From NCBI RefSeq assembly GCF_000314735.2, contig NZ_KB375270.1, positions 3,788,001 through 3,852,000 of the forward strand: a stretch of DNA of 64,000 nucleotides. The letters are read 5' to 3'. Below the pieces are notes generated by a model. That model worked only from the letters and a program-made list of their open reading frames with translations, ran no database searches and was not told the DNA's origin. The DNA is from Afipia felis ATCC 53690 (lineage in GTDB: Bacteria > Pseudomonadota > Alphaproteobacteria > Rhizobiales > Xanthobacteraceae). Every line of letters starts with the position of its first letter. The first letter of the stretch is position 1. The translations under genes were made by a program, and so were the position numbers. Shown piece after piece: positions 8,425 through 18,779 of the stretch.

Positions 8425-10563
8425 TTACCGATAGCGCCGGCGGCTGCGCGGCTCCGGCTCGTACTCGGCCCGTCCGCCACCACCAAACAGCATCTGGAAG
8501 AAGTTCGGCGCGGAGGAATGGGAATCGGCGTAGCTATCGCCCGGAATGTTGATGTTGCCGGTCGGCTTCACGTAGTTCGGCTGCGAATGTGCAACGACGG
8601 TTTCGAGATTGCGGCGGCCGCCTTCCTTCAGCAGTTTGATCATGGTCGCATCGCGGCCATAGATGTCCTTGCGGAATTCGAGTTTGCCGGCGTCATCGAC
8701 GAACGCGGTCTGGTAGGTGATGTTGACCGGGATCGGCGTCGGGAAATTGATGTTGATCTCGTTGCGGCCGTACATGCTGCGGATCTTCTCCGGCGTGTAA
8801 TTGTCCTTCGGCAGCGCGATGCTGAGCAACGTCGCGGCGTACTGATCCGGATTCTGCACACGCATGCAGCCATGGCTGTAAGCGCGCTCGGTTTTCGCGA
8901 ACAGGTTCTTGTCCGGCGTGTCGTGCTGATAGACCAGGAACTTGTTCGGGAAGTTGAAGCGGATGCGGCCCAGCGCGTTGGCTTCGCCCGGCGGCTGCGA
9001 GATGCGGATGGTGCCGTCTGGGTTGCGCTGCAGCTTGAGGCCCATGCGGTCGAGCACGGTGGGGTCCTGCTGCAAGGCGGGCAGGTACTCGTTGTAGATG
9101 ATCGACGGCGGCACGTTCCAGGTCGGGTTGACGGTGATGTACTTCATCGTCTCCGTCAGAAGCGGGGTGGCGTGTTTGCCGGGCTTGCCGACCACGACGC
9201 GGGTCTTCCAGGCCGTCGCGCCATTGTGCATCAACTGAAGGGTGTAATCCGGAATGTTGAGGATCACATAGGCATCGCCGAGCGAGGCAGCGCCGAGATC
9301 GCGCGGCAGCCAGCGCCAGCGTTCCATGTTGACGCGGACGATATCGATCTTGCGGTCGTTCCTCGGACCGTTCAGCGCGGCGACGGTATGGTTGTCGAGC
9401 ACGCCGGTGGCCTTGAGTTCGTTCGCGCTCTGGAATTTGCGAACGGCGGCGGCGACGGTCGCATCATAATGCGTGTCGGTCGCATTCTCGGTGACGCCCA
9501 GCTTGGCACGCAGCGCGGGCACGCGCGCGTCGTCCATCACGGCGGGGTTGGGGTTCTTCTTGGTCGGCTTGATGAAGCGCAGCGTCTCGCCGTCGGCGAT
9601 CTTGTGGCCTTCGTCAGTCTTGCCGCGCAGCTCGGCGAGATTAGCCTTCAATTCCTTGTAGAGCTTGTGCGGCGGGTTGTAGGTCTCAAGCGCCGCGCCG
9701 GCGTTGCGCGCGGTCGAGACGTTGATGAGCACTTCGGTCGGGTCCGGATAGTGCTCCGGATACTGGATGTCGCCGGACACCTGCGACCAGTGCATGCGGC
9801 CGCTCTGGGCGTGACGGGCGTAATCGAGCACGCTCTCGGTGAGTTTCAGTTCGGCGTCGGCCTGTGCATCCGGAGTGGCGGCGGCGGCGAAATTCGGCAC
9901 CGGGTAATCGTCGGCATCGAGGCCGTCCTCGTCGGCCTTCTTCAGCCGTGCGATCGCGTCGTTGGCGCGTGCAGTTGCGGCGGCGCCCTTGGTCCAGAGC
10001 GGGGCGTAGTTACGGTCTTTGTAGAAGGCTTCCACCGCTTCGCGCTCTTTCTTGCGATCGAAATAACGCGAGGCCTTGGCGGAGATCAGATCGCGCAGCG
10101 CCTGGGCGGACGGATCGAGCGTGGCGACGGTGGGAGCAGGGTTTGCAGCAGGAGCTTCGGTCTTCGAGGTCTCGGTGCTGCTAGCCGGAGCGGCAGGTGC
10201 GGTTTGCGCCGCGTTGGTCTTTGCAGGCTCGCTCTTGGCCGCGTCGGCCTTTGCTGCATCCGGTTTCGGCGCTTCGGTGGCCGCCGCTTTATCATCCGCC
10301 TTGGCAGGCTCAGTCGCAGCAGGTTTTGCGGCCTCGGCAGCCTTTGCAGGTTCAGCCTGCGGGGCTTCGGCCTTTACGTCGGCCGCGGTCGGCGGCGGGA
10401 CATTGGAGGTATCGGGCATGGGAACTGCGGCGCTGATAGCCGGGTCCGCTGGCTTCGCCGGGTCGGCGTGCGCGAGGGTCACGGTTCCGGTCAGCAGGAA
10501 AGTTGCTGCGACGGCTGCCAGCACGCGATCGTAACCGCTGCGGCCAGTCGAGGAGTCATGCAT
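8425..10563 (-). CDS. YcbB-type murein L,D-transpeptidase
   Basis: Encodes 712 residues. It starts with a signal peptide (VLAAVAATFLLTGTVTLAHA) and then a long Ala/Pro/Lys-rich linker to about residue 145. A scaffold domain follows, then a peptidoglycan-binding helical module (AAAVRKFQSANELKATGVLD) and a YkuD catalytic domain with the SHGCMRV motif; the catalytic Cys is residue 566. This order is that of the YcbB/LdtD class, which forms 3-3 cross-links between meso-diaminopimelate residues in the periplasm. The ATG at 10563 has CAGGGAA upstream. The very long, biased linker is typical of Bradyrhizobium-type members and may span the periplasm. The ORF on the opposite strand across this gene is a GC-driven shadow. 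Confidence 0.93.
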   Translation of the reverse strand: MHDSSTGRSGYDRVLAAVAATFLLTGTVTLAHADPAKPADPAISAAVPMPDTSNVPPPTAADVKAEAPQAEPAKAAEAAKPAATEPAKADDKAAATEAPKPDAAKADAAKSEPAKTNAAQTAPAAPASSTETSKTEAPAANPAPTVATLDPSAQALRDLISAKASRYFDRKKEREAVEAFYKDRNYAPLWTKGAAATARANDAIARLKKADEDGLDADDYPVPNFAAAATPDAQADAELKLTESVLDYARHAQSGRMHWSQVSGDIQYPEHYPDPTEVLINVSTARNAGAALETYNPPHKLYKELKANLAELRGKTDEGHKIADGETLRFIKPTKKNPNPAVMDDARVPALRAKLGVTENATDTHYDATVAAAVRKFQSANELKATGVLDNHTVAALNGPRNDRKIDIVRVNMERWRWLPRDLGAASLGDAYVILNIPDYTLQLMHNGATAWKTRVVVGKPGKHATPLLTETMKYITVNPTWNVPPSIIYNEYLPALQQDPTVLDRMGLKLQRNPDGTIRISQPPGEANALGRIRFNFPNKFLVYQHDTPDKNLFAKTERAYSHGCMRVQNPDQYAATLLSIALPKDNYTPEKIRSMYGRNEININFPTPIPVNITYQTAFVDDAGKLEFRKDIYGRDATMIKLLKEGGRRNLETVVAHSQPNYVKPTGNINIPGDSYADSHSSAPNFFQMLFGGGGRAEYEPEPRSRRRYR

Positions 10564-10831
10564 TATCGAGTTCCCTGAGCGAGGCTGTTTCGGCCTGAAA
10601 CAGCGGAGATTGTCTCATTCGGGCCCGTGCCGGATCATATTTCCGGCGCATCGCGCCCGGTCGATTCATCGCACCATCAGCATAGTCTACACGCGCCGGC
10701 ACAATGCGCCTAGCTTACGCCGGAGCGTGTCACGGGAAACTGACCGTGATGCCGGTGATCCGCAACCGTTCTGTGCGCTTTCTCTTGGTCTGTCACCAAG
10801 TCGCAACGGTTCAATGGTGCCGCTGGCTGTC

Positions 10832-12328
<1,497 letters not shown>

Positions 12329-12457
12329 GGAATTCCTCGGTCAGCAGGTTTATCTGTCTCGAATCGGGGCACTCTCGCCGATGCCGATTAACGGCCTCTT
12401 AAGAGTTGGCGGACGGTTGCGCCGCCGGCAACGAACAACACGGGTAGGAACATAATA

Positions 12458-14317
12458 ATGGCTGCACGTTCGTCCTCCGCTCTGCGTAAACCCGCCAAGA
12501 CCAAGAAGGCGGCGAAGCCTGTGAAATCCGCGGCGAAGAAGACGGCGAAGCTGCCCGAATGGAATTTGGCCGATCTCTATTCGTCGATCACCGCGCCGGA
12601 GATCGCGCGCGACCTCGACAAGCTCGATGCCGACTGTGTCGCGTTCGAGAGTGCCTACAAGGGCAAGATTGCCGACGCGCTGGCGAAGCCCGGCGCAGGC
12701 GAGTGGCTGGCGGAAGCGGTAAAATCCTACGAGGCGATCGACGATCTCGCAGGTCGCCTGATCTCCTATGCGGGTCTCATCCATGCCGGGGATACGGTCG
12801 ATCCGGCGATCACGAAATTCTACGGCGACGTATCCGAGCGCCTCACCAACGCCTCGACGCATCTTTTATTCTTCACGCTCGAACTGAACCGTATCGACGA
12901 CGACCTGATCGAGCAGGCGATGCAGGTGCCGTCGCTCGGCCATTATCGCCCGTGGTTGGAAGATATCCGCAAGGACAAGCCGTATCAGCTCGAGGATCGC
13001 ATCGAGCAGCTCTTCCACGAGAAATCGACCACGAGCTACGGTGCGTTCAATCGCATGTTCGATCAGACCATTGCGGGCCTGCGCTTCAAGGTCGGGTCAA
13101 AAGAACTGGCGATCGAGCCGACGCTGAACCTGCTGCAGGATCGTGCGCCGGAAAAGCGCAAGGCGGCGGCGCAGGCGCTGGCGAAAACCTTCAAGGCTAA
13201 CGAGCGCACCTTCGCGCTCGTCACCAATACGCTCGCCAAGGACAAGGAAATCTCCGACCGCTGGCGCGGTTTCCACGATGTCGCGGACTCGCGCCATCTG
13301 GCCAACCGTGTCGAACGCGAGGTGGTGGACGCGCTGGTGGCATCGGTGCGTGCGGCGTATCCGCGCATCTCGCACCGTTATTACGCGCTGAAGGCGTCGT
13401 GGTTCAAAAAGAAGAAGCTCGCGCATTGGGACCGTAACGCGCCGCTGCCGTTCGCCGCCACCGGCGAGATTGCGTGGGGCGATGCCAAGGCGACCATCCT
13501 GAAAGCCTATGGCGATTTCTCGCCGGAGATGGCGGGCATCGCGAAGCGCTTCTTCGACGACCGCTGGATCGATGCGCCGGTCCGTCCGGGCAAGGCGCCG
13601 GGTGCGTTCTCGCATCCGACCACGCCGTCCGCGCACCCCTATGTGCTGATGAACTATCAGGGCAAGCCGCGCGACGTGATGACGCTCGCGCATGAACTCG
13701 GTCACGGCGTGCATCAGGTGCTGGCTGCGAAGCAGGGCGCGCTGATGGCGCCGACGCCTCTGACGCTCGCCGAGACCGCAAGCGTGTTCGGCGAGATGCT
13801 GACCTTCAAGCGCCTTCTCGCGCAGACCAAGAACGCCAAGCAGCGCCAGGCTTTGCTCGCGGGCAAAGTCGAGGACATGATCAACACGGTGGTGCGGCAG
13901 ATTGCGTTCTATTCGTTCGAACGCGCCGTCCATACCGAGCGCCGCAACGGTGAACTCACCGCCGAGCGTCTCGGCGAAATCTGGCTGTCGGTGCAGGGCG
14001 AGAGCCTCGGGCCAGCGATCGAGATCAAGCCGGGCTACGAGACGTTCTGGATGTACATCCCGCACTTCATCCATTCGCCGTTCTACGTGTACGCCTACGC
14101 GTTCGGCGACTGCCTCGTGAACTCGCTCTATGCGGTGTACGAGCACGCGACCGAAGGCTTCGCCGAGCGCTATCTCGACATGCTCGCGGCAGGCGGCACC
14201 AAACACTATTCCGAGCTGCTCGCGCCGTTCGGTTTGGACGCGAAAGATCCTGCTTTCTGGGACGGCGGCCTGTCGGTGATCGAGGGCATGATCAACGAGC
14301 TGGAGGCGATGGGTTAG
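12458..14317 (+). CDS. pepF: Oligoendopeptidase F, M3B family
   Basis: Encodes 619 residues. After a Lys/Ala-rich N-terminal tail of about 30 residues, the M3B peptidase fold runs to the end. The zinc motif HELGH lies at 412-416 (LAHELGHGVHQ), and the downstream glutamate ligand is in the ETASVFGEML block. It is a cytoplasmic zinc endopeptidase acting on short oligopeptides, probably in peptide recycling. The ATG at 12458 is preceded by TAGGAA. The length fits the family (about 600). The Lys-rich N-terminal tail is the only unusual feature and could be an artefact of an early start, though the upstream ribosome site supports it. Confidence 0.94.
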   Translation: MAARSSSALRKPAKTKKAAKPVKSAAKKTAKLPEWNLADLYSSITAPEIARDLDKLDADCVAFESAYKGKIADALAKPGAGEWLAEAVKSYEAIDDLAGRLISYAGLIHAGDTVDPAITKFYGDVSERLTNASTHLLFFTLELNRIDDDLIEQAMQVPSLGHYRPWLEDIRKDKPYQLEDRIEQLFHEKSTTSYGAFNRMFDQTIAGLRFKVGSKELAIEPTLNLLQDRAPEKRKAAAQALAKTFKANERTFALVTNTLAKDKEISDRWRGFHDVADSRHLANRVEREVVDALVASVRAAYPRISHRYYALKASWFKKKKLAHWDRNAPLPFAATGEIAWGDAKATILKAYGDFSPEMAGIAKRFFDDRWIDAPVRPGKAPGAFSHPTTPSAHPYVLMNYQGKPRDVMTLAHELGHGVHQVLAAKQGALMAPTPLTLAETASVFGEMLTFKRLLAQTKNAKQRQALLAGKVEDMINTVVRQIAFYSFERAVHTERRNGELTAERLGEIWLSVQGESLGPAIEIKPGYETFWMYIPHFIHSPFYVYAYAFGDCLVNSLYAVYEHATEGFAERYLDMLAAGGTKHYSELLAPFGLDAKDPAFWDGGLSVIEGMINELEAMG

Positions 14318-14494
14318 GGCGCACCAAGTTCGGGATAAAAGGCCTGTTACATTTTCATTCAATGAAAACAAACCCATAGGCCCGGTGCTAGAAACCCGCC
14401 GCTTGTGGGTTGTACAACTTTTTGCCTAGAAGGACCGTTGCCCTGCCACGGCAAGTGCGGTATTTCCCACGCAAAGCAAGTGCTGGAGGCAATA

Positions 14495-14647
14495 ATGGCA
14501 GACCACAGTGAGGTGGCCTACACGACCGCGGATGGTAACGACTATCCCGCTCATGAGCAGACCTACGAAGCGTTCCTGAAGCTGACGAAATACACCAGCC
14601 TTACGCTGGTCTGTATTTTGGCGCTGATGGCGTACTTCCTCACCTAA
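14495..14647 (+). CDS. aa3-type cytochrome c oxidase subunit IV
   Basis: Encodes 50 residues beginning MADHSEVAYTTADGNDYPAH, with a single C-terminal membrane helix (SLTLVCILALMAYFL). The ATG at 14495 has CTGGAGG six bases upstream, clearly better than the longer in-frame start. This is the small bacterial aa3 oxidase subunit IV (COX4_pro_2 family), an accessory membrane subunit. It lies 116 bp upstream of the transhydrogenase operon, apart from the main cox genes; as I recall this is the usual place in Bradyrhizobium relatives. A hairpin at 14687-14708 separates it from pntAA. Confidence 0.9.
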   Translation: MADHSEVAYTTADGNDYPAHEQTYEAFLKLTKYTSLTLVCILALMAYFLT

Positions 14648-14686
14648 ATTCGATTTTCCCTGAGCTTTGAACGGGATTGGAAGGGA

Positions 14687-14708
14687 AGCGGCCTTCGCCG
14701 CTTCCGCG
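14687..14708 (+). other. Intergenic hairpin between CoxIV and pntAA
   Basis: GGAAGCGG and CCGCTTCC pair around a six-base loop. It is not followed by a T-run, so it is more likely an RNA processing or stability element, or a weak terminator, than a strong stop. Confidence 0.5.
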
Positions 14709-14763
14709 TGCAGTGGTGCGTCATGCACCGGTCAGACGCGACTATGAGATCGCGGGAGGCTTT

Positions 14764-15891
14764 ATGAAGATAGCGATTGCCAAGGAACAGGACGCGGCCG
14801 AGCCGCGCGTAGCGGCGACGCCGGATACCGTGAAGAAATACAAGTCGCTCGGTATCGACGTTGCGATCGAGCCGGGTGCGGGCATCAAGTCCGGCCTGCT
14901 GGACGCCGACTTTGAGGCGATGGGCGCCACGGTGAGCGCCGGTGCGGTGAAAGATGCCGACATCGTCGTCAAGGTGAAGCGCCCGACTGCAGCCGAAGCA
15001 GCATCCTACAAGAAGGGTGCGCTCGTGCTTGCGATCATGGACCCCTATAACAACGAAGCTGCGCTGAAGTCGCTCGCCGATGCAGGCGTGTCGGCTTTCG
15101 CGATGGAACTGATGCCGCGCATCACCCGCGCGCAGGTGATGGACGTGCTGTCCTCGCAGGCGAACCTCGCGGGCTATCGCGCGGTGATCGAAGGCGCCGA
15201 AGCTTTCGGTCGCGCGTTCCCGATGATGATGACCGCGGCAGGCACCGTGCCGGCCGCCAAGGTGTTCGTGATGGGCGTCGGCGTCGCCGGCCTCCAGGCG
15301 ATCGCGACCGCGCGCCGCCTCGGCGCTGTCGTGTCCGCGACCGACGTTCGCCCGGCTACCAAGGAGCAGGTCGAGTCGCTCGGCGCGAAATTCCTTGCCG
15401 TTGAGGACGAGGAATTCAAGAACGCGCAGACGGCGGGCGGCTACGCCAAGGAAATGTCCAAGGAGTATCAGGCCAAGCAGGCCGCGCTCACCGCCGAGCA
15501 CATCAAGAAGCAGGACATCATCATCACCACGGCTCTGATCCCGGGCCGTCCGGCGCCGAAGCTCGTCACGCTTGACATGGTCAAGTCGATGAAGCCGGGC
15601 TCCGTGCTGGTCGACCTCGCGGTCGAGCGCGGCGGCAACGTCGAGGGTGCGAAAGCCGACGAGATCGCCGACGTCAACGGCGTCAAGATCATCGGCTACA
15701 CCAACCTCGCGGGCAAGGTCGCAGCTTCGGCCTCCAGCCTCTACGCCCGCAACCTGCAGGCGTTCATCGAGACGATGGTCGACAAGGAAACCAAGTCGCT
15801 GGCCGTGAAGTGGGACGACGAACTGGTCAAGGCGACTGCGCTGACCAAGGACGGCGCCGTCATCCACCCGAACTTCCAGCCGAAGGCGTAA
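14764..15891 (+). CDS. pntAA: NAD(P) transhydrogenase subunit alpha part 1 (soluble, NAD-binding)
   Basis: Encodes 375 residues from the ATG at 14764 ([10 protein letters not shown]), with GCGGGAGG upstream; the longer frame has no support. This is the dI component: an alanine-dehydrogenase-like fold with the substrate loop and a Rossmann NAD site ([22 protein letters not shown]). With pntAB and pntB it couples hydride transfer between NADH and NADP+ to proton entry across the inner membrane, supplying NADPH. In this three-gene form the alpha subunit is split, as in Rhodospirillum and Rhodobacter. The three genes are closely spaced (11 and 14 bp gaps) and form one operon. Confidence 0.96.
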   Translation: MKIAIAKEQDAAEPRVAATPDTVKKYKSLGIDVAIEPGAGIKSGLLDADFEAMGATVSAGAVKDADIVVKVKRPTAAEAASYKKGALVLAIMDPYNNEAALKSLADAGVSAFAMELMPRITRAQVMDVLSSQANLAGYRAVIEGAEAFGRAFPMMMTAAGTVPAAKVFVMGVGVAGLQAIATARRLGAVVSATDVRPATKEQVESLGAKFLAVEDEEFKNAQTAGGYAKEMSKEYQAKQAALTAEHIKKQDIIITTALIPGRPAPKLVTLDMVKSMKPGSVLVDLAVERGGNVEGAKADEIADVNGVKIIGYTNLAGKVAASASSLYARNLQAFIETMVDKETKSLAVKWDDELVKATALTKDGAVIHPNFQPKA

Positions 15892-15902
15892 GGAGTCCAG
15901 CC

Positions 15903-16223
15903 ATGCATGGTATTGAGATTGTCGACCCGTTCGTGTTCCGGCTGTCGATCTTCGTGCTCGCGGTTTTCGTGGGCTATTTCGTGGTGTGGTCGGTGACGCC
16001 CGCACTGCACACCCCGCTGATGTCGGTGACCAACGCGATCTCCTCGGTGATCGTGGTTGGTGCGCTGCTCGCAGTCGGCGTGGCACTCGTCGGCGACGAC
16101 AACGGCCCGCTCTGGGCCCGCGCCTTCGGGTTCGTCGCGCTGATCTTCGCATGCATCAACATTTTTGGCGGCTTCCTTGTCACCCAGCGCATGCTGGCGA
16201 TGTACAAGAAGAAGCAGAAGTAA
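15903..16223 (+). CDS. pntAB: NAD(P) transhydrogenase subunit alpha part 2 (membrane)
   Basis: Encodes 106 residues starting [20 protein letters not shown], with GGAGTCCAGCC upstream of the ATG. Three hydrophobic helices are visible: [28 protein letters not shown] and [19 protein letters not shown]. The basic tail MYKKKQK follows. This is the small membrane piece of the dII domain of the proton-pumping transhydrogenase, corresponding to the C-terminal membrane helices of E. coli PntA. It lies between pntAA and pntB in the same operon. Confidence 0.95.
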   Translation: MHGIEIVDPFVFRLSIFVLAVFVGYFVVWSVTPALHTPLMSVTNAISSVIVVGALLAVGVALVGDDNGPLWARAFGFVALIFACINIFGGFLVTQRMLAMYKKKQK

Positions 16224-16237
16224 GCAGGGGCTGAGCC

Positions 16238-17638
16238 ATGAACGCTAATCTTTCGGCCCTGCTCTATCTTGTTGCAGGCATCCTTTTCATCCTGTCGCTG
16301 CGCGGACTCTCCAGTCCGGCGTCCTCGCGTCAGGGCAACTTCTTCGGCATGGTCGGTATGGCGATCGCGGTCGCCACCACGCTCGCGGCGCATCCGCCGG
16401 CAAGCGCCACCGGCTGGATCCTTGTGATCCTCGGCGTCGTCATCGGCGGCAGCATCGGCGCGGTGATCGCCAAGCGCGTGCCGATGACCTCGATGCCTGA
16501 ACTGGTCGCCGCCTTCCACTCGCTGGTCGGCATGGCCGCGGTGCTGGTCGCCGCCGGTGCGTTCTACGCGCCGACCGCCTTCGGCATCGGCACCCACGGT
16601 GCGATCCACGCCCAGAGCCTCGTCGAGATGTCGCTCGGCGTTGCCATCGGCGCATTGACCTTCACCGGCTCGGTGATCGCGTTCCTTAAGCTGTCGGGCC
16701 GCATGAGCGGTGCACCGATCATGCTGCCGGGCCGCCACATCATCAATATCGTGCTGGCGCTGGCGCTGGTGTTCTTCATCTACGGCCTGATCTCCTCGCA
16801 GAGCGCGGTCGACTTCTGGCTCATCACCATCCTCGCGCTGGTGCTCGGCGTGCTGATCATCATCCCGATCGGCGGCGCCGACATGCCGGTGGTGATCTCG
16901 ATGCTCAACTCCTATTCGGGTTGGGCCGCGGCAGGCATCGGCTTCACCCTCGGCAACTCGGCGCTGATCATCACCGGCGCGCTGGTCGGCTCGTCGGGTG
17001 CGATCCTGTCCTACATCATGTGCCACGCGATGAACCGGTCCTTCATCTCGGTCATCCTCGGCGGCTTCGGCAGCGACGGCGGTACGGCGGCAGCCGGTGG
17101 CACCGGCGAAGTGAAGCCGGTCAAGCTTGGCTCGGCCGACGACGCGGCCTTCATCATGAAGAACGCACAGAAGGTCATCATCGTGCCGGGCTACGGCATG
17201 GCGGTGGCGCAGGCGCAGCACGCGCTTCGCGAAATGGCCGACACGCTGAAGAAGGAAGGCGTCGAGGTGAAATACGCGATCCACCCGGTTGCGGGTCGTA
17301 TGCCCGGCCACATGAACGTGCTGCTGGCGGAAGCCAACGTGCCTTACGACGAGGTGTTCGAACTCGAGGACATCAACTCGGAGTTCGCGCAGGCCGACGT
17401 CGCGTTCGTGATCGGCGCCAACGACGTCACCAACCCGGCGGCGGAAGAAGATCCGTCCTCGCCGATCTACGGCATGCCCGTGCTGCAGGTCTGGAAGGCC
17501 GGCACCGTGATGTTCATCAAGCGCTCGCTCGCCTCCGGTTACGCCGGCGTCGACAACCCGCTGTTCTATCGTGACAACACGATGATGCTGCTGGGCGACG
17601 CCAAGAAGATGACCGAGAATATCGTCAAGGCGATGTAA
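16238..17638 (+). CDS. pntB: NAD(P) transhydrogenase subunit beta
   Basis: Encodes 466 residues. The first about 260 residues form the multi-helix membrane part of dII, and the C-terminal about 180 residues form the NADP-binding dIII domain, whose fingerprint VIIVPGYGMAVAQAQHALRE is visible, as is GANDVTNPAA near the end. It is the proton-conducting and NADP(H) partner of PntAA/PntAB in the inner membrane. The length agrees with the family. A hairpin at 17650-17672 and a much stronger one at 17739-17773 follow; both overlap the next predicted gene and are the likely transcription stop for the operon. Confidence 0.96.
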   Translation: MNANLSALLYLVAGILFILSLRGLSSPASSRQGNFFGMVGMAIAVATTLAAHPPASATGWILVILGVVIGGSIGAVIAKRVPMTSMPELVAAFHSLVGMAAVLVAAGAFYAPTAFGIGTHGAIHAQSLVEMSLGVAIGALTFTGSVIAFLKLSGRMSGAPIMLPGRHIINIVLALALVFFIYGLISSQSAVDFWLITILALVLGVLIIIPIGGADMPVVISMLNSYSGWAAAGIGFTLGNSALIITGALVGSSGAILSYIMCHAMNRSFISVILGGFGSDGGTAAAGGTGEVKPVKLGSADDAAFIMKNAQKVIIVPGYGMAVAQAQHALREMADTLKKEGVEVKYAIHPVAGRMPGHMNVLLAEANVPYDEVFELEDINSEFAQADVAFVIGANDVTNPAAEEDPSSPIYGMPVLQVWKAGTVMFIKRSLASGYAGVDNPLFYRDNTMMLLGDAKKMTENIVKAM

Positions 17639-17648
17639 CGGTCTCTCC

Positions 17649-18779
17649 ATGAAGCCTCGCATACCAAGGCTTCGTCTTTCATCCTTATCGGGCGCGGAGA
17701 TATTTCCACTCGCCGTGCCTGGTGAAAGCAGAGTTTGCAACCCCTCGATTGCGATAAGCGATCGAGGGGTTTTCTGTATCATCCGCGCGGTGAATTACGA
17801 TCTGGACCGGAATGGGCGCGTCCTGATCCAGCCGCCGGAGGGATTCCAGTCGTCCAACTGGTTTGCCGAACTCGATTCCAATCTCTGTATCACGCGTCTT
17901 GATCCGATCGACGACAGCGCCGTTGGCATCGATCGTCAGCATTGGAATCGTCTGGAAGACTGCCGCCTTTTCCGATGGAAGAACGATTGGTGGTTCACCG
18001 CGACCTGGGTGCTTCACGATGGCCCTGTCGCCTGCCAGATCGCGCTGTGCCGGCTGCAAGGCAGCAAGGTCGTCGAATGGCATCTGCTGCCGTCGCCCAT
18101 AGGCGCTCAGGCGGAAAAGAACTGGATGCCGTGTGTGGAAGGTGAGTATCTCAAATGGATCTATTGGCTCGATCCGATGCAGGTGCTGACCCATCGCGAT
18201 GACGGATTGTTCTATGAGCGTCTCGCTCGGTGTGGACGGCTTGACGAGTGGGCCGGTTCGTCAGCGTTGGTGCGCTATCGCGGTCATTGGCTCTGCGTCG
18301 TGCATGCCAAACGCACTGCGGGCAGGAATGTCGTCTATGCGCACCGGTTTGTGGAATTGGACGATGATTTCACGATCACGCGTATCTCACCTCGATTGAC
18401 GTTGGAGGGTGAGGAGATCGAGTTTTGCGGTGGGCTCTGCCTCACCGGCGAACAGGCCATTTTGAGTTATGGCGTTTGGGACCGGCACGCCCGCATCATG
18501 CGGGTTGACCTATCCGAAATCGAAGCGATGTTGCGCCCTTACCGCCTGCCGCAGCCGCTGGCTGTGGCGATCAGCGACTTCCGCCGTATGATTCGCCCCT
18601 GGCTGCGGCACCGGTGGCTTCGCCAGCCGGGCAAGCAGCTTCGCGCGATCGGCGCCCGGCTGCGTGGCCGGTTTGGTCCGCTGGGCATAGTCGGCCTCGG
18701 CGATATCGCGATATCTGCCGCGCAATACGCCGATTTGGCAATGCAACTGACACGACAATGCATTAGTCTCACCGCATGA
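17649..18779 (+). CDS. Glycosidase-like five-bladed propeller protein (GH43/GH130-like)
   Basis: Encodes up to 376 residues. The motifs NPSIAI, IIRAVNYDL, EDCRLFRW, EKNWMPCV and FCGGLCL are those of bacterial proteins related to GH43/GH130 beta-propellers, often linked to glycan-modifying systems. The exact reaction (glycosidase, phosphorylase or none) cannot be assigned. There is no signal peptide. The ATG at 17649 lies inside a hairpin just after pntB and lacks a good ribosome site; a GTG at 17715 is an alternative start. The conserved NPSI block is encoded within a terminator-like stem. The stop overlaps the start of the antiporter gene by four bases (ATGA), suggesting translational coupling. 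The C-terminal about 80 residues are Arg-rich and unlike the propeller. Confidence 0.68.
   Translation: MKPRIPRLRLSSLSGAEIFPLAVPGESRVCNPSIAISDRGVFCIIRAVNYDLDRNGRVLIQPPEGFQSSNWFAELDSNLCITRLDPIDDSAVGIDRQHWNRLEDCRLFRWKNDWWFTATWVLHDGPVACQIALCRLQGSKVVEWHLLPSPIGAQAEKNWMPCVEGEYLKWIYWLDPMQVLTHRDDGLFYERLARCGRLDEWAGSSALVRYRGHWLCVVHAKRTAGRNVVYAHRFVELDDDFTITRISPRLTLEGEEIEFCGGLCLTGEQAILSYGVWDRHARIMRVDLSEIEAMLRPYRLPQPLAVAISDFRRMIRPWLRHRWLRQPGKQLRAIGARLRGRFGPLGIVGLGDIAISAAQYADLAMQLTRQCISLTA
17739..17773 (+). terminator. Terminator-like hairpin after pntB, inside the next ORF
   Basis: An 11-bp perfect stem (AACCCCTCGAT with ATCGAGGGGTT) around an 11-nt loop, followed by TTTTC. It has the shape of an intrinsic terminator about 100 bp past the pntB stop, yet lies within the reading frame of the propeller gene. 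Confidence 0.7.

Noticed and set aside
8419..10578. A 719-codon open frame on the plus strand opposite the L,D-transpeptidase
   Set aside because: It mirrors the codon-position GC bias of the real gene; the translation is Arg/Gly/Val-rich with no domain, whereas the minus strand has signal peptide and YkuD catalytic motif.
10720..10780. Fragments reminiscent of a cobalamin riboswitch (CGGGAAAC, CCGGTGATCCGCAACC)
   Set aside because: The conserved core elements are out of order and there is no downstream cobalamin or transport gene in the right orientation.
15974..17782. A 602-codon minus-strand frame opposite pntAB-pntB
   Set aside because: Its composition is His/Arg/Asp-rich, with no recognisable family, and it lies wholly opposite well-supported transhydrogenase genes.
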